This document shows positions 35,371-45,308 of a stretch of DNA of 64,000 nt, in pieces. The notes below the pieces were generated by a model, which was not told the DNA's origin, did not search any database, and saw nothing but the letters and a program-made list of their open reading frames with translations. A program made the position numbers and the translations under genes. Positions within the stretch are counted from its first letter, which is position 1. Every line of letters begins with the position of its first letter. Source of the stretch: Nocardia iowensis (GTDB taxonomy: Bacteria; Actinomycetota; Actinomycetes; Mycobacteriales; Mycobacteriaceae); contig NZ_CP078145.1 of assembly GCF_019222765.1 (NCBI RefSeq), positions 6,572,001 through 6,636,000 on the forward strand, given 5' to 3'.

Positions 35371-36840
35371 GTGCGTACACCCACCGAAACACCATCGTTT
35401 CTGACCACCCGCCGCGGCAAGCTCACGCTGGCGCTGCTGTGCCTGGTCGCCTTCCTCGACTTCGTCGACAGTTCGATCGTCAATGTCGCGCTGCCAACCA
35501 TCCAGCACGAACTGGGGCTGTCGGTGTCGACACTGCAATGGGTCACCAGCGGCTACCTGTTGACCTACGGCGGGCTGATGCTGCTCGGCGGCCGCCTGGC
35601 CGACCTGCTCGGCCGGCGCCGGGTGCTGATCGCCGGGACGATCCTGGTCGGCACCGCTTCGGCCATCGGCGGCCTCGCCGAGACCAGCGGGTTGCTGATC
35701 GGCGCGCGCTTCGCCCAGGGCGTCGGCGCCGCGCTGATGCTGCCCGCGGCCCTGTCGATCCTCACCACCAGTTTCCGCGAGGGCTCCGACCGCACCACCG
35801 CGCTGAGCGTGTGGGGCGGAACGGCCGGACTCGCCTCTGCCGCAGGGGTTTTCCTCGGCGGCGTGCTGACCGAGGGGCCGGGGTGGCGCTGGGTCTTCTA
35901 CGTCAACACCCCGGTGAGCGTGCTCGTGCTGGCCGCCGTTCCGTTCCTGGTGCCCAATGACCGGCGCAACGAGATCCGTGGTGGCTTCGATGTTTTCGGT
36001 ACGGCGCTGGCGACCGGCGGCCTGATGCTGCTGGTCTACGGCTTGGTGAAAGCTCCGGAACAAGGGTGGGGCGACGCGCGCACCATTGTCCAACTCGGCG
36101 TGGCCACGGCACTGCTGATCGGGTTCCTGATCAATGAGCGATTGACCAAGGACCCGCTCGTCCCGCTGTCGATCTTCCGCATCAAGGGTCTCGCGGCGGC
36201 CAATCTGACCCACCTGACGCTGGCCGCGGGCATGCTCGCGATGTTCTTCTTCGTCACGCTGTACATGCAGGAGGTGCTTGGTTACGGGGAATTCCAGGCG
36301 GGCAACGCCTATCTGCCGGTCAGCCTCACCATCGGCGCCGTCGCCGGGGTGACCGCGAAGTTCATCGCCAAGACCGGCACCCGGCCGCTCATCATCGCCG
36401 GATCGGTGATTTCCGGGCTCGGCCTCATCTGGCTGTCGCGGATTCCCACCGATGGTTCCTACTTGGTCGATCTGCTGCCCGCCATGGTGCTGATGTCCAT
36501 CGGACTGGGCGTGGTGTTCGTCGCCAACACCACCGCGGCGAACGCGGGCGTGCCCGCCGAGCAAGCCGGACTGGCCGCGGCACTGCTCAATACCGGCCAG
36601 CAGATCGGCGGTGCGCTCGGTCTGGCCGTGCTGACCGCGGTGGCCACTTCACGCACCGCGGAGCAGCTGACCGCCGGTCACGCACCCCTGGAGGCGATGA
36701 CCTCCGGTTTCCGGCTCGCGCTGTTGATCGGCGGGCTCATCACGATCGGCGCCGCCTTCATCGGCTGGCGGACCGTCAACTCGCGTGGCGAGGGCGCGTC
36801 GCTTCCTACGGCGGCACCTGCGGAAACAGTCGCCGCATAA
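35371..36840 (+). CDS. MFS drug exporter, DHA2 (EmrB/QacA) family
   Basis: 489 residues with about 14 predicted membrane helices. Motif A is LGGRLADLLGRRRVLIAG near residue 75, and the DHA2 start FLDFVDSSIVNVALPTIQ fits the family. Proton-driven export of drugs or toxic metabolites is expected. GTG at 35371 is chosen: AGAGAGGA lies 7-8 nt upstream. The frame is open 36 codons further, but that part covers the putative ECF promoter. Transcribed divergently from the ECF41 sigma gene. Confidence 0.93.
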   Translation: MRTPTETPSFLTTRRGKLTLALLCLVAFLDFVDSSIVNVALPTIQHELGLSVSTLQWVTSGYLLTYGGLMLLGGRLADLLGRRRVLIAGTILVGTASAIGGLAETSGLLIGARFAQGVGAALMLPAALSILTTSFREGSDRTTALSVWGGTAGLASAAGVFLGGVLTEGPGWRWVFYVNTPVSVLVLAAVPFLVPNDRRNEIRGGFDVFGTALATGGLMLLVYGLVKAPEQGWGDARTIVQLGVATALLIGFLINERLTKDPLVPLSIFRIKGLAAANLTHLTLAAGMLAMFFFVTLYMQEVLGYGEFQAGNAYLPVSLTIGAVAGVTAKFIAKTGTRPLIIAGSVISGLGLIWLSRIPTDGSYLVDLLPAMVLMSIGLGVVFVANTTAANAGVPAEQAGLAAALLNTGQQIGGALGLAVLTAVATSRTAEQLTAGHAPLEAMTSGFRLALLIGGLITIGAAFIGWRTVNSRGEGASLPTAAPAETVAA

Positions 36841-36851
36841 GGCGCACGACG

Positions 36852-36880
36852 GCCGGGTATCGAGCGGATCGGTACCCGGC
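36852..36880 (+). terminator. Terminator after the MFS gene
   Basis: 8-bp stem GCCGGGTA/TACCCGGC with a 13-nt loop followed by TTTC, 11 nt after the stop. Confidence 0.7.
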
Positions 36881-36949
36881 TTTCGGTCCATCGCACTCGT
36901 GTTCCATTCATCCAAGCCCACCGTGACGAGCAGGTCTACCGTGCGAAGT

Positions 36950-37354
36950 ATGGCAACGACACACTCTTCCACCACGGACAGCTCGCTCCAGGAGCAGCTC
37001 CTGCGTCTGCTCGACGACTGGATGGCGGCGATCGTCGCCAACGACGCGGCCAGGATCGCCGACTACATGACCGAGGACTGGGTGATGGTCTCCGAGAAAG
37101 GCGTGGGGACGGCCGAGCAGTTCCTGACCCTCGTCGAGTCAGGTGAGCTGACGCATTCGGCGATGCAGCGGGTCGGTGACGCCAGGATCAAGCGCTACGG
37201 GAACGTCGCGGTGCTGACGGTGCGGGCCACCAATACCGCGCACTACCAAGGCAAGCGGTTCGACGCCGACGAATGGACGACGGACGTCTACGTCGAGACC
37301 GAGCGGGGGTGGCGGTGTTCGCTCACCCAGATCACCACGGTCGCGACCGAGTGA
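36950..37354 (+). CDS. SnoaL/NTF2-like (DUF4440-type) protein
   Basis: 134 residues with the cone-shaped NTF2 fold pattern: LLDDWMAAIVANDAARIADYM, DWVMVSEKGVGT, then strands IKRYGNVAVLTVRATNTA and DEWTTDVYVETERGWR. Members are enzymes or ligand-binding proteins of widely varied function. ATG at 36950 is chosen because conserved sequence starts shortly after; an in-frame GTG at 36941 is possible. It stands between the MFS gene and recG (opposite strand). Confidence 0.8.
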   Translation: MATTHSSTTDSSLQEQLLRLLDDWMAAIVANDAARIADYMTEDWVMVSEKGVGTAEQFLTLVESGELTHSAMQRVGDARIKRYGNVAVLTVRATNTAHYQGKRFDADEWTTDVYVETERGWRCSLTQITTVATE

Positions 37355-37375
37355 TCCGGTTGTCGGGCAACTGAT

Positions 37376-39658
37376 TCAGGACTTGGCAAGGTACTCCAGC
37401 CGCTCGGAGTCGACGGCGGCGTGCATCATGCTCGCCAAGCCGGGGTGCTTCTTCAGGCCGGGGTCGGCCTCGACCACCTCGCGGGCGAGTTCCTGTGCGG
37501 CGGTGATGACTTCGAGGTCGTCGAGCAGCGAGAGCAGGCGCAGCGAGCGCGCCGTTCCGGACTGGGCCGCGCCGAGCACGTCGCCCTCGCGGCGGGTGCG
37601 CAGGTCGAGCACGGCGAGTTCGAAGCCGTCGGTGGTGGCGGCGACGGCGTCCAGTCGCGCCATGGCCGAGCCGCCCGGCGCGGCATCGGTGATCAGCAGG
37701 CACAGTCCTTGGTGTTTGCCGCGGCCGATCCGGCCGCGCAGCTGATGCAGCTGGCTGACGCCGAAGCGGTCCGCGTCGACGATCACCATGACGGTCGCGT
37801 TCGGCACGTCCACGCCGACCTCGACCACGGTGGTGCACACCAGCACGTCGACCGACCCGTCGTTGAACGCGCGCATCACCTGATCTTTTTCGTCCGCGGG
37901 CAGCCTGCCGTGCAGCAGGCCGACCCGCACTTCGGACAGCGGCCCGTTGCGCAACGTCTCGAAGACGTCGAGCGCGGCCTGCGTTGTCGGGCCTTCCTTT
38001 TCGGGTTCGGCGGCCTTCGCCTTGCCGTTGCGGGACTTGCCGGAGCTTTCCTCGTCGTCACCGATGCGGGAACACACGACGTAGGCCTGCCGACCGGCCT
38101 TGACCTCTTCGACGATGCGCTCCCAGGCGCGGTCGACCCAGTTCGGATGTTGTCTGCGCGGAACGACTTTGGACGTGATCGGGGAACGACCCCGCGGCAG
38201 TTCGGTGAGTGTGGAGGTCTCCAGATCGCCGAGGGTGGTCATCGCGATGGTGCGCGGGATCGGTGTCGCGGTCATCACCAGCAGATGCGGGCTGGTTCCG
38301 GCTTTCGCCTTGGCGCGCAACGCATCCCGCTGTTCGACACCGAAGCGGTGCTGTTCGTCGACGACCACCATGCCGAGATCGAAGAACTCGACGTTGTCCT
38401 GGATCAGCGCGTGCGTGCCGATCACGATGCCCGCCTCGCCAGTCATCGCCGCCAGCAGCGCGGCCTTCTTGGTCGCGGCCGACATCGAACCGGTGACCAG
38501 CACGACCTTCGTCGCGTGCTCGGCGGCGCCGAGCTCACCGCCGCTGGCGAGGTCGCCGAGCATGCCGCGCAGCGACCGATAGTGCTGGGCGGCAAGGACT
38601 TCGGTCGGCGCGAGCAAGGCGCACTGCTGGCCCGCGTCGACGATCTGCAACATCGCCTGCAACGCGACGATCGTCTTGCCCGAGCCCACCTCGCCCTGCA
38701 ACAACCGGTGCATCGGATGGCTGCGCGACATGTCCGCGGAGATCTCCGCGATCACCTGCTGCTGGCCCGCGGTCAGCTCGAACGGCAGCCGCTGCTGGAA
38801 CTCGGCGGCAATGCCGTCCGGTCGCGGCGGACACGGGCGGGCGGCGCGACCGGACACCTCGTGGCGGCGTTCGGCGAGCACCAGCTGCAATGCCAGTGCC
38901 TCGTCGAAACGCAGCCGCTCGCTGGCCTGGTCGATGTCGGACTTGCGCTCCGGCAGGTGGATCAGGCGCAACGCGTCGGAGATCTTCATCAGGGCCCGGT
39001 CGTTCCTGATCTCGTCCGGCAGCGGGTCGTCGATCGGATCCAGCTGATCGAGGACCTGCCGGACGCAGGCGAGCACATCCCAGCTCTGCACCTTCGCGGT
39101 GGCCGGGTAGACCGGGATGAACTCGCGTTCCATGAACGAAGTGTCCACTCCCCCGGCACCTTTGGCGCTCTGCGCCAGACCGCGCAGGTCACCGCCGCCG
39201 CGCACGGTGGTCATCGTGCCGACCGACTCGTCGTCGGCTTCGGGCAGGATCAGATAGCCGGGATGGCTCAGGTTCCATTGACCGGGCCGCCAGTAGTTCA
39301 CCGTGCCCGACATCATCGCCCGAAGCCCCTCGCGGACAACGTATTTCACCTTGTCACCATTGAAGAAGGTGACGTCGACGCCGCGGCCGGAGCCGGAACC
39401 GGTGTCCAGCACCACCTTCAGCAGCGAACCGCGGCGGTTGCGCATCGGCCGCAGCTCGGCCTTGGTGATCCGGCCGATCACGGTGATGTGCGAACCGTCT
39501 TCCGGCTCTTCCTCGGTGAGCGGCTGCCCCTGGGTCGCGTAGCGCAGCGGATAGTGCCGGAGCAGGTCCTCCACCGTGTGCATGTCGAACGCGTCGACCA
39601 GCGAGCCCGCCGCCTTCACGCCGAGAATATGGTCGAGCCGATCACTCAGGGTCGCCAT
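37376..39658 (-). CDS. recG: ATP-dependent DNA helicase RecG
   Basis: 760 residues. An N-terminal wedge/OB domain (about 60-160) is followed by helicase motif I LLQGEVGSGKTIVA, motif II DEQHRF (DEXH), motif III MTATPIPRT and motif VI QLRGRIGRGKHQG. It remodels stalled replication forks and Holliday junctions. It starts immediately after the stop of the DAK2 gene (no gap), the recG-DAK2-rpmB arrangement shared by many Gram-positive bacteria. Normal length. Confidence 0.97.
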   Translation of the reverse strand: MATLSDRLDHILGVKAAGSLVDAFDMHTVEDLLRHYPLRYATQGQPLTEEEPEDGSHITVIGRITKAELRPMRNRRGSLLKVVLDTGSGSGRGVDVTFFNGDKVKYVVREGLRAMMSGTVNYWRPGQWNLSHPGYLILPEADDESVGTMTTVRGGGDLRGLAQSAKGAGGVDTSFMEREFIPVYPATAKVQSWDVLACVRQVLDQLDPIDDPLPDEIRNDRALMKISDALRLIHLPERKSDIDQASERLRFDEALALQLVLAERRHEVSGRAARPCPPRPDGIAAEFQQRLPFELTAGQQQVIAEISADMSRSHPMHRLLQGEVGSGKTIVALQAMLQIVDAGQQCALLAPTEVLAAQHYRSLRGMLGDLASGGELGAAEHATKVVLVTGSMSAATKKAALLAAMTGEAGIVIGTHALIQDNVEFFDLGMVVVDEQHRFGVEQRDALRAKAKAGTSPHLLVMTATPIPRTIAMTTLGDLETSTLTELPRGRSPITSKVVPRRQHPNWVDRAWERIVEEVKAGRQAYVVCSRIGDDEESSGKSRNGKAKAAEPEKEGPTTQAALDVFETLRNGPLSEVRVGLLHGRLPADEKDQVMRAFNDGSVDVLVCTTVVEVGVDVPNATVMVIVDADRFGVSQLHQLRGRIGRGKHQGLCLLITDAAPGGSAMARLDAVAATTDGFELAVLDLRTRREGDVLGAAQSGTARSLRLLSLLDDLEVITAAQELAREVVEADPGLKKHPGLASMMHAAVDSERLEYLAKS

Positions 39659-41317
39659 CTATTCCACTCCGATCTGCACCAGATCACCGTGCTGCCCACC
39701 GGAATACACGGTGACCTCCACGCCGGGAAAGCTTTCGCCGATGTGCGCGGCGAGATCATCGGCCAGGCCGTCCGGGGCCGCCGCCCCCATCAGCAGGGTG
39801 ACCAGCTCACCGCCGAAGGCGAGCATCCGGTCGAGCAGCGTCAAACCCGCCGCGCGCACATCATGGTCGATCACCACCACATCGTGGCCGACCAAGCCGA
39901 GCCCATCGCCCGCTTCGCACGTTCCCACCATGGTGAGCGCGCGCTCTCGCGCGGCGCGCAGCGAACCCCACCGGGTGGTCGCGGCCGCCTCCGACATGGC
40001 GAAGGCGTCGTCGACGGCGATCCGGCCGCGATCGTGCACAGCCAGCGCCGCGAGCCCCTGCACCATGGACGCACTCGGCAGCAGCAGCACGTCGCGGTGC
40101 GCGTCACGGGCGGCCACACCGACCGCGACCAGGTCGTGCGCGGGTAGCGCGCCGTTGGGTAGGACCAGTACCTCGCGATTGGGCATCGCGCGGATCGCGG
40201 CCAGCAGCGCGGCGGCCGTCACGGCGCCGTCACCGCCGAGCACCACCGCCCCGGCGTCCTCGAACAGCGCGGCAGCACCGTCACCGGCCGCTACCGCCAG
40301 GATCCCGCGATCGGCCGGCCCATTGGTTTCCTTCGCGGAGTCCATGTTCGTGTGGGTGACGAGGTGGCCCGACGTCATGTCGTGCAGCGTTGTCGCGAAG
40401 CTCTCGATGCGGATTCCGCTGAGCTTTCCCGCGGCGATTCCGGCTTCCACGGCCGCGCCCGCGTCCGCGCAGTGCACATGGGCAGACCAGGAACCGGCAC
40501 CGTCGCCGACGACCACCACCGAATCGCCGAGCTCGGTGAGGCGGGCGCGCAACCGCGCCATCTGCTCGAGATCGGTATCGGCCAGCAGGTACATCACTTC
40601 GTATTGCGGTGCTGCCGAATCGGTTTCAGTATCGGTCGGCTCAGCGGCGCGCACCGTGACCGGTTCACTCGGGGCGTATTCCGGTCTGGCCGGAATCTCA
40701 CCGAGCGTCACCGAGACCAGGCTGTCCAGGAGCACGACGAGTCCACGCGCGCCCGCGTCGACGACGCCCGCGTCGCGCAGCACACCCAGTTGGGACGGGG
40801 TGTCACCGAGGGCCTTGGCGGCGCCGTCGGCCGCGGCGAGCGCCACGTCGGCGAGCGAAGCGTCCGGGCAGGCTTCCGCGCTGGCGGCCGCACAGTCGAG
40901 GACGGTGAGGATGGTGCCCTCGATCGGCACGCTCAATGCGTCGCGGACCAGCACCGAGGCGCGGTTCAGGGCATCGCGCAAGGTGACGGCCGACAGCGGT
41001 TCGGTCCGTACCGCCTCGGCGATACCGCGCAGGACCTGGGACAGGATGATGCCGGAGTTGCCCCTGGCGCCGATGGTCGCACCGTGCGCCATCGCGGCGG
41101 CGACCTCATGCGCCGACACCGTGGGACTGGCCTTCGCGTCGGCGGCGTCCATCGCGGCGCGCATCGTGGCGAGCAGGTTGGTGCCGGTATCCGCGTCCGG
41201 GATGGGGAAGACGTTGAGTGCGTTGATCTCCTCGCGCCGGTTTTCCAGGCCGTCGAGGCAGGTTCGGCCCCAGCGCAGCAGCGCAGTGCCGTCCATCACA
41301 TCCCGCACTCCGGGCAC
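39659..41317 (-). CDS. DAK2-domain (FakA-type fatty acid kinase) protein
   Basis: 552 residues. The N-terminal DhaL/DAK2 domain has the nucleotide-magnesium motif [14 protein letters not shown] (near residue 40) and [17 protein letters not shown]. The middle and C-terminal parts match FakA, the catalytic subunit that phosphorylates exogenous fatty acids bound to FakB. No fakB is visible here. GTG at 41317 is chosen: AAGGGG lies 6 nt upstream; an ATG 21 nt downstream is the alternative. Directly precedes recG. Confidence 0.9.
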   Translation of the reverse strand: MPGVRDVMDGTALLRWGRTCLDGLENRREEINALNVFPIPDADTGTNLLATMRAAMDAADAKASPTVSAHEVAAAMAHGATIGARGNSGIILSQVLRGIAEAVRTEPLSAVTLRDALNRASVLVRDALSVPIEGTILTVLDCAAASAEACPDASLADVALAAADGAAKALGDTPSQLGVLRDAGVVDAGARGLVVLLDSLVSVTLGEIPARPEYAPSEPVTVRAAEPTDTETDSAAPQYEVMYLLADTDLEQMARLRARLTELGDSVVVVGDGAGSWSAHVHCADAGAAVEAGIAAGKLSGIRIESFATTLHDMTSGHLVTHTNMDSAKETNGPADRGILAVAAGDGAAALFEDAGAVVLGGDGAVTAAALLAAIRAMPNREVLVLPNGALPAHDLVAVGVAARDAHRDVLLLPSASMVQGLAALAVHDRGRIAVDDAFAMSEAAATTRWGSLRAARERALTMVGTCEAGDGLGLVGHDVVVIDHDVRAAGLTLLDRMLAFGGELVTLLMGAAAPDGLADDLAAHIGESFPGVEVTVYSGGQHGDLVQIGVE

Positions 41318-41653
41318 CGTCACCCCTTCTCTGTAGTTCACTTGCGGCGTTCCCGGTCCCGCCGTGATTACGCAAGCTGCCGCCCGCGGGTCATCGCTGC
41401 GGCACCCGCCGCCCGCAAGATTAGCGGGCGATACCGACATACAGTTGGTACCCACCACGTGTTCCGGCAACGTCCGGACGCACCCGGTTTGGTGGATGCG
41501 GGGCCGTCCAGCTACCCTTGCAGGGTTGCCTCGCGTGGCCGTTGCCGGTTTGCGCTGGCCGATGTCAGTCGGCAGGGGTACGTCAATACATTGTTTCCGG
41601 ACATGCTGCCCGCGGGCGGCGGTCCTCCACATGACATGAAGGAGTTCGCGACT
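41318..41653. other. Divergent intergenic region upstream of rpmB
   Basis: About 335 bases between the divergent DAK2 and rpmB genes. An AGGAG ribosome site precedes rpmB by about 9 nt. Promoters for both directions must lie here, but I could not place them confidently; an AT-rich spot near 41580-41600 is the best -10 candidate for rpmB. No other gene is seen. Confidence 0.4.
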
Positions 41654-41845
41654 ATGGCTGCCGTCTGCGACGTCTGCGCCAAGGGCCCCGGCTTCGGGAA
41701 GTCGGTCTCGCACTCGCACCGGCGCACCAACCGTCGCTGGAACCCGAACATCCAGACCGTTCGCGCCCAGGTTGCGCCGGGTAACACCCGCCGCATGAAC
41801 GTGTGCACCTCCTGCCTCAAGGCAGGCAAGGTCGTCCGCGGCTGA
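41654..41845 (+). CDS. rpmB: 50S ribosomal protein L28, zinc-binding form
   Basis: 63 residues: [20 protein letters not shown] at the start, [14 protein letters not shown] in the middle and [14 protein letters not shown] at the end are diagnostic of L28. The two CXXC pairs make it the zinc-containing C+ form. The ATG at 41654 is preceded by AGGAG; longer upstream reading in this frame is not conserved. A hairpin terminator follows the gene. Confidence 0.97.
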   Translation: MAAVCDVCAKGPGFGKSVSHSHRRTNRRWNPNIQTVRAQVAPGNTRRMNVCTSCLKAGKVVRG

Positions 41846-41878
41846 CTCAGCCCCGGCTGACCGGTACGAGACCGACGC

Positions 41879-41912
41879 ACGCCCCGGCACCCTCACGGGT
41901 GGTCCGGGGCGT
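41879..41912 (+). terminator. rpmB terminator
   Basis: 9-bp stem ACGCCCCGG/CCGGGGCGT with a further short inner stem, between rpmB and the next gene. Confidence 0.7.
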
Positions 41913-41939
41913 AGTCATCGATGGGCGAAAATCGTGGGC

Positions 41940-42443
41940 ATGACCGAGCCCGAGTGGCGCATCGCCCCACTTGCCGCCGAGCACACCTACAGCCTCGCCG
42001 AATGCCACATCGACTGCTGGCGTGAGGCCTACCGGGACCTGGTACCCGCCCATCTGCTCGAAGCCTTCGATGTCGAGCGGCGAGCTGCGCAATACGAGCG
42101 CAACCGTGTCGAATATCCGGGCCGGATACAGGTGGCGCTCGTCGGTGAACAGGTGATCGGCTTCGCCGGAGCGGGCCCGACCCTCGACGACCCGCCGGTG
42201 CCCCCGCTGCAGTTGTATGCGTTGTACGTCCGTTCGCCGTGGTACGGCACGGGCCTCGCGCACGACTTGCTGCGCGCCGCCCTCGATCCGACGGCGGCGT
42301 ACTCGCTGTGGGTCTTCGAGGAGAATCCACGCGCCCTGGCCTTCTACCGCAAACACGGCTTCGAATTGGACGGCGCTCGCAGGGTCGAGGCGTTCACGCC
42401 GTCGATCGAGGTTCGGATGGTGCGGGAGCCAGCCGACTGGTGA
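41940..42443 (+). CDS. GNAT-family N-acetyltransferase
   Basis: 167 residues with the GNAT fold. Acetyl-CoA binding is in LQLYALYVRSPWYGTGLAHD (the YVRxxxYGTGLA loop is motif A), followed by SLWVFEENPRALAFYRKHGF, the typical motif B ending of these enzymes. The N-terminal HIDCWREAYRDLVP is the usual alpha1 segment. Substrate unknown. ATG at 41940 (MTEPEW) is preferred over a GTG two codons upstream. Confidence 0.9.
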   Translation: MTEPEWRIAPLAAEHTYSLAECHIDCWREAYRDLVPAHLLEAFDVERRAAQYERNRVEYPGRIQVALVGEQVIGFAGAGPTLDDPPVPPLQLYALYVRSPWYGTGLAHDLLRAALDPTAAYSLWVFEENPRALAFYRKHGFELDGARRVEAFTPSIEVRMVREPADW

Positions 42444-42571
42444 GGTCCGAGAGTCACGCCTGCACTGGAGGGCTCTCGCTAAGGACGAAGAACCGACCGC
42501 AACGGACGGACAAACCCCCAGATGTGCACTCCCCTGGATCAGCAGTATCCGTAGGCCATAAAGTGCTGATC

Positions 42572-43351
42572 ATGACCGACACCGAGCAAGCCGGGTACGT
42601 GAGCACCGTCGACGGCGTTCTGCAGATCACCATCGCGACCGCCGCCAACGGCACGTCCATGGATTTCGGCGGCATCGTCGCGGGCACAGCCGCGCTGCGT
42701 TCGCTCAGCTCCGAGGTCGGCGCCGTGCTACTGACCGGAACCGGCGCGAACTTCTGCGCGGGCGGCAATGTGCGCGGCTTCGCGGCGGCCTCGGATCGCG
42801 CCGCCCACATCTATGGCCTGGCAACGGATCTGCACCATTTCGTGCGCGCACTCGACGCGACCACCGTTCCGGTCGTGGTCGGCGTGCACGGCTGGGCGGC
42901 GGGCGCAGGGATGAGCCTGGTCTGTGCCGCCGACATCGCACTCGGCGGGCCAAGTACCAAGCTGCGCCCGGCCTATCCGGGCATCGGCCTGAGCCCCGAC
43001 GGCGGCATGTCCTGGACGCTGCCGCGCATCGTCGGACTCGGCCGGGCCCGCGAAATCCTGCTCACCGACGCGGTTTTGGACGCCGAGGAGGCGGTGCGAC
43101 TCGGCATCCTCAGCCGGCTGGTGGCCGACGAGGAGGTTCAGGCCGAGGCACTGAAGCTGGCCCGAACCCTGGCCACCGGACCGCGCTCCACCTACACCAG
43201 CATCAAAACGCTACTGGCGCAATCGGCTTCGTCGGCCCTCACCGATCAGCTGGATCGGGAACGCGACGCGATCGCCGCCGCGGCGGACAGCGCGACCGGC
43301 CGCGAGGGTGTAGACGCCTTCGTCGCGAAGCGCAAGCCGAAGTACACGTAG
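42572..43351 (+). CDS. Enoyl-CoA hydratase/isomerase-family protein
   Basis: 259 residues of the crotonase fold. The oxyanion-hole segments GTGANFCAGGNVRGFA (about 55-70) and HGWAAGAGMSLVCAADIALGG (about 105-125) are intact. The second catalytic Glu position of classic enoyl-CoA hydratases reads GLSPDGGMSW here (Asp at that spot), as in many isomerase-like members, so the exact reaction is uncertain. ATG at 42572; 128 nt of non-coding DNA separates it from the GNAT gene. Tail-to-tail with the alpha/beta hydrolase gene, 11 nt apart. Confidence 0.88.
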   Translation: MTDTEQAGYVSTVDGVLQITIATAANGTSMDFGGIVAGTAALRSLSSEVGAVLLTGTGANFCAGGNVRGFAAASDRAAHIYGLATDLHHFVRALDATTVPVVVGVHGWAAGAGMSLVCAADIALGGPSTKLRPAYPGIGLSPDGGMSWTLPRIVGLGRAREILLTDAVLDAEEAVRLGILSRLVADEEVQAEALKLARTLATGPRSTYTSIKTLLAQSASSALTDQLDRERDAIAAAADSATGREGVDAFVAKRKPKYT

Positions 43352-43362
43352 GTCAACGGGAT

Positions 43363-44226
43363 TCACTGCCTGGTCTGCAAGACGAACTTCGCGACCGCGT
43401 CGGTGAAAGAGTCGTTGTCGTCACCGGCCGCGGTGTGCGCCGCACCACCGATCTCGACCAGCTGCACGTGCGGCACCAACTCCTGAAACGCCGCCGCGCC
43501 TTCGGAACTCACCACATCCGAGCGCATACCGCGCACCAGCAACACCGGGATCGTCAATTTGCGCGCGGCCGCTTCCATCTGTTCGGTCATTGCCGACGGG
43601 TCCTCGGCGCGGTGGGCCAGCATGTCCGGGTCCCAATGCCAGTACCAGCGGCCGTCGCGCTGCCGCAGATTGCGCAACAGACCGTCGGTGTTGGCCGGAC
43701 GCGGCCGGTGCGGCAGGTATTCGGCGACGGCGTCGGCCACCTGCTCCAGGTTGTCGAAACCGTTGCGGTGCTTGCCGAGAAAGTCGATCACCCGCTCGAT
43801 ACCGGCCCGCTCCGGCCTGGTGACGATGTCGACGAGTACCAGCGCGCTGATCGCCGCGCCGCCGGGAGCGGCGGTGGCGAGCAGGCCGGTGATGCCGCCC
43901 ATGCTCGCCCCGACCACGACGGCGGGCGCACCGAGCTGTTCGAGCACGAGCAGCAGGTCTGCCACCATGGTGTCGCGTCGGTAGTCGCCGTCTTCGGACC
44001 ATGCGCTGTCGCCGTGCCCGCGGGCGTCCAGGGTGACAACCCGCATGCCGGACGCGGCCAGCTTCGCACCGGTCTGTTTCCACGAGTGCCTGGTCTGCCC
44101 GCCGCCATGCAGGAAGACGACGAGCGGACCGTCGGCCGGGCCGAACTGGTCTGCGGCCAGCTCGATCCCACCCGAACCGCGCAGCCGCAATGGTGCGGGC
44201 TCGAGAAGTTTGTTCGCATTACTCAC
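43363..44226 (-). CDS. Alpha/beta-hydrolase
   Basis: 287 residues. Nucleophile elbow VGASMGG (Ser near 108), oxyanion strand VVFLHGGGQTRHSW and catalytic His in GGAAHTAAGDDND near 268; the acid is probably the Asp in VRGMRSDVV. The fold also has the ARGHGDSAW motif common to epoxide hydrolase- and haloperoxidase-like members. Substrate not predictable. Convergent with the crotonase gene. Confidence 0.92.
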   Translation of the reverse strand: MSNANKLLEPAPLRLRGSGGIELAADQFGPADGPLVVFLHGGGQTRHSWKQTGAKLAASGMRVVTLDARGHGDSAWSEDGDYRRDTMVADLLLVLEQLGAPAVVVGASMGGITGLLATAAPGGAAISALVLVDIVTRPERAGIERVIDFLGKHRNGFDNLEQVADAVAEYLPHRPRPANTDGLLRNLRQRDGRWYWHWDPDMLAHRAEDPSAMTEQMEAAARKLTIPVLLVRGMRSDVVSSEGAAAFQELVPHVQLVEIGGAAHTAAGDDNDSFTDAVAKFVLQTRQ

Positions 44227-44285
44227 GAACCGAGGATCGCATAGAACCGGTTATGGTTCGCGGGCGAGCCTCCCGAACGGCTGCG

Positions 44286-44561
44286 TCAGCAGTCCCACTT
44301 GCCGGAGGCGCTGAGGGTGCGCTGCAGCAGGCAGGCGACCTTGGCGTTGACCGAGGAGGAGATGGTGGAGGAGCCGTTGGAGGTGAACTCCTCACCGATC
44401 GGCGTCGAGGCGGTGTCGGCGGCCTGCGCCGTGGTGTCCGTGGCCTGCTCCAGCGGCAGACCCGCCGCACTCGCGGTCGCGGCGCCGCCCGCCAGGGCAG
44501 CGCAGAAGGCCAGGGTGGCGGTGGTGCTGCGCAGCGCGCCTCGAACGGTGGTGTTGGGCAT
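44286..44561 (-). CDS. Small secreted protein
   Basis: 91 residues from MPNTTVRG; GAGGAG lies 8 nt upstream of the ATG. A clear signal peptide (positively charged start, hydrophobic core AFCAALAGGAA, cleavage expected after ASA near residue 33) precedes a short Thr/Ser/Ala-rich mature protein ending in VACLLQRTLSASGKWDC with two cysteines that could form a disulfide. No family recognised. Similar small exported proteins with a conserved C-terminal Cys pair are common in Nocardia. Confidence 0.7.
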   Translation of the reverse strand: MPNTTVRGALRSTTATLAFCAALAGGAATASAAGLPLEQATDTTAQAADTASTPIGEEFTSNGSSTISSSVNAKVACLLQRTLSASGKWDC

Positions 44562-44613
44562 GGAAAAGCTCCTCACTCGATTCAATCTCGGTAGATCACA
44601 CACAGACGCCTGC

Positions 44614-45297
44614 TCAGGGCAGGCGCCAGTCAACGGGTTCGGCGCCGAGTTCGTCGAGCAGTTCGTTCACTCGGGAGAACGGGCGGGAACCGAAGAAGCC
44701 GCGCGACGCCGACAGCGGCGAGGGATGCGCGGACTCGATGTAGGGCACCTCGGCCGCGACCAAGGTGGGCTTGAGGGTCGACGCGTCGCGGCCCCAGAGG
44801 ATCGCGACCAGCGGCTCGTCCCGCGCCACCAGCGCGCGAATCGCCTGCTCGGTCACCGCCTCCCAGCCCTTGCCGCGATGCGAGGCGGGCTGGCCCGGCG
44901 TCACCGTCAGCACCCTGTTCAGCATCAGCACACCCTGATCGGACCAGGGGGTCAGGTCACCGCAGGACGGCGTCGGATGGCCGAGATCCTTGGTGTATTC
45001 GGCGAAGATGTTCGCCAAGCTGCGCGGGACCGGCGAAACATCCGGTGCGACAGAGAAACTCAAGCCCATCGCGTGGCCGGGAGTCGGGTACGGGTCCTGG
45101 CCGACGACCAGCACGCGGACCGCGTCGAAGGGACGCTGGAAGGCGCGTAGCACGTTCTCACCGGCCGGTAGGTACCCTCGGCCCGCCGCGTTCTCTGCCC
45201 GCAGGAACTCGCCCATGGCGGAAATCCGATCCGCCACCGACTCGAGTGCCTTCGCCCATCCCGGATCCATGATTTCCGACAGTGGTTTCGCGCCCAT
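44614..45297 (-). CDS. ung: Uracil-DNA glycosylase
   Basis: 227 residues, family 1 UDG. The water-activating motif [17 protein letters not shown] (Asp68) and the C-terminal [13 protein letters not shown] intercalation loop are intact. It removes uracil from DNA. ATG at 45297 matches the family N-terminus. It follows thiL on the same strand with an 11-nt gap, the thiL-ung order also seen in M. tuberculosis. Confidence 0.97.
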   Translation of the reverse strand: MGAKPLSEIMDPGWAKALESVADRISAMGEFLRAENAAGRGYLPAGENVLRAFQRPFDAVRVLVVGQDPYPTPGHAMGLSFSVAPDVSPVPRSLANIFAEYTKDLGHPTPSCGDLTPWSDQGVLMLNRVLTVTPGQPASHRGKGWEAVTEQAIRALVARDEPLVAILWGRDASTLKPTLVAAEVPYIESAHPSPLSASRGFFGSRPFSRVNELLDELGAEPVDWRLP

Positions 45298-45308
45298 GAC
45301 CGCACAAC

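Noticed and set aside
37421..40147. 908-codon open frame antisense to recG and the DAK2 gene
   Set aside because: Spans two adjacent, complete, conserved genes; shadow frame typical of high-GC DNA.
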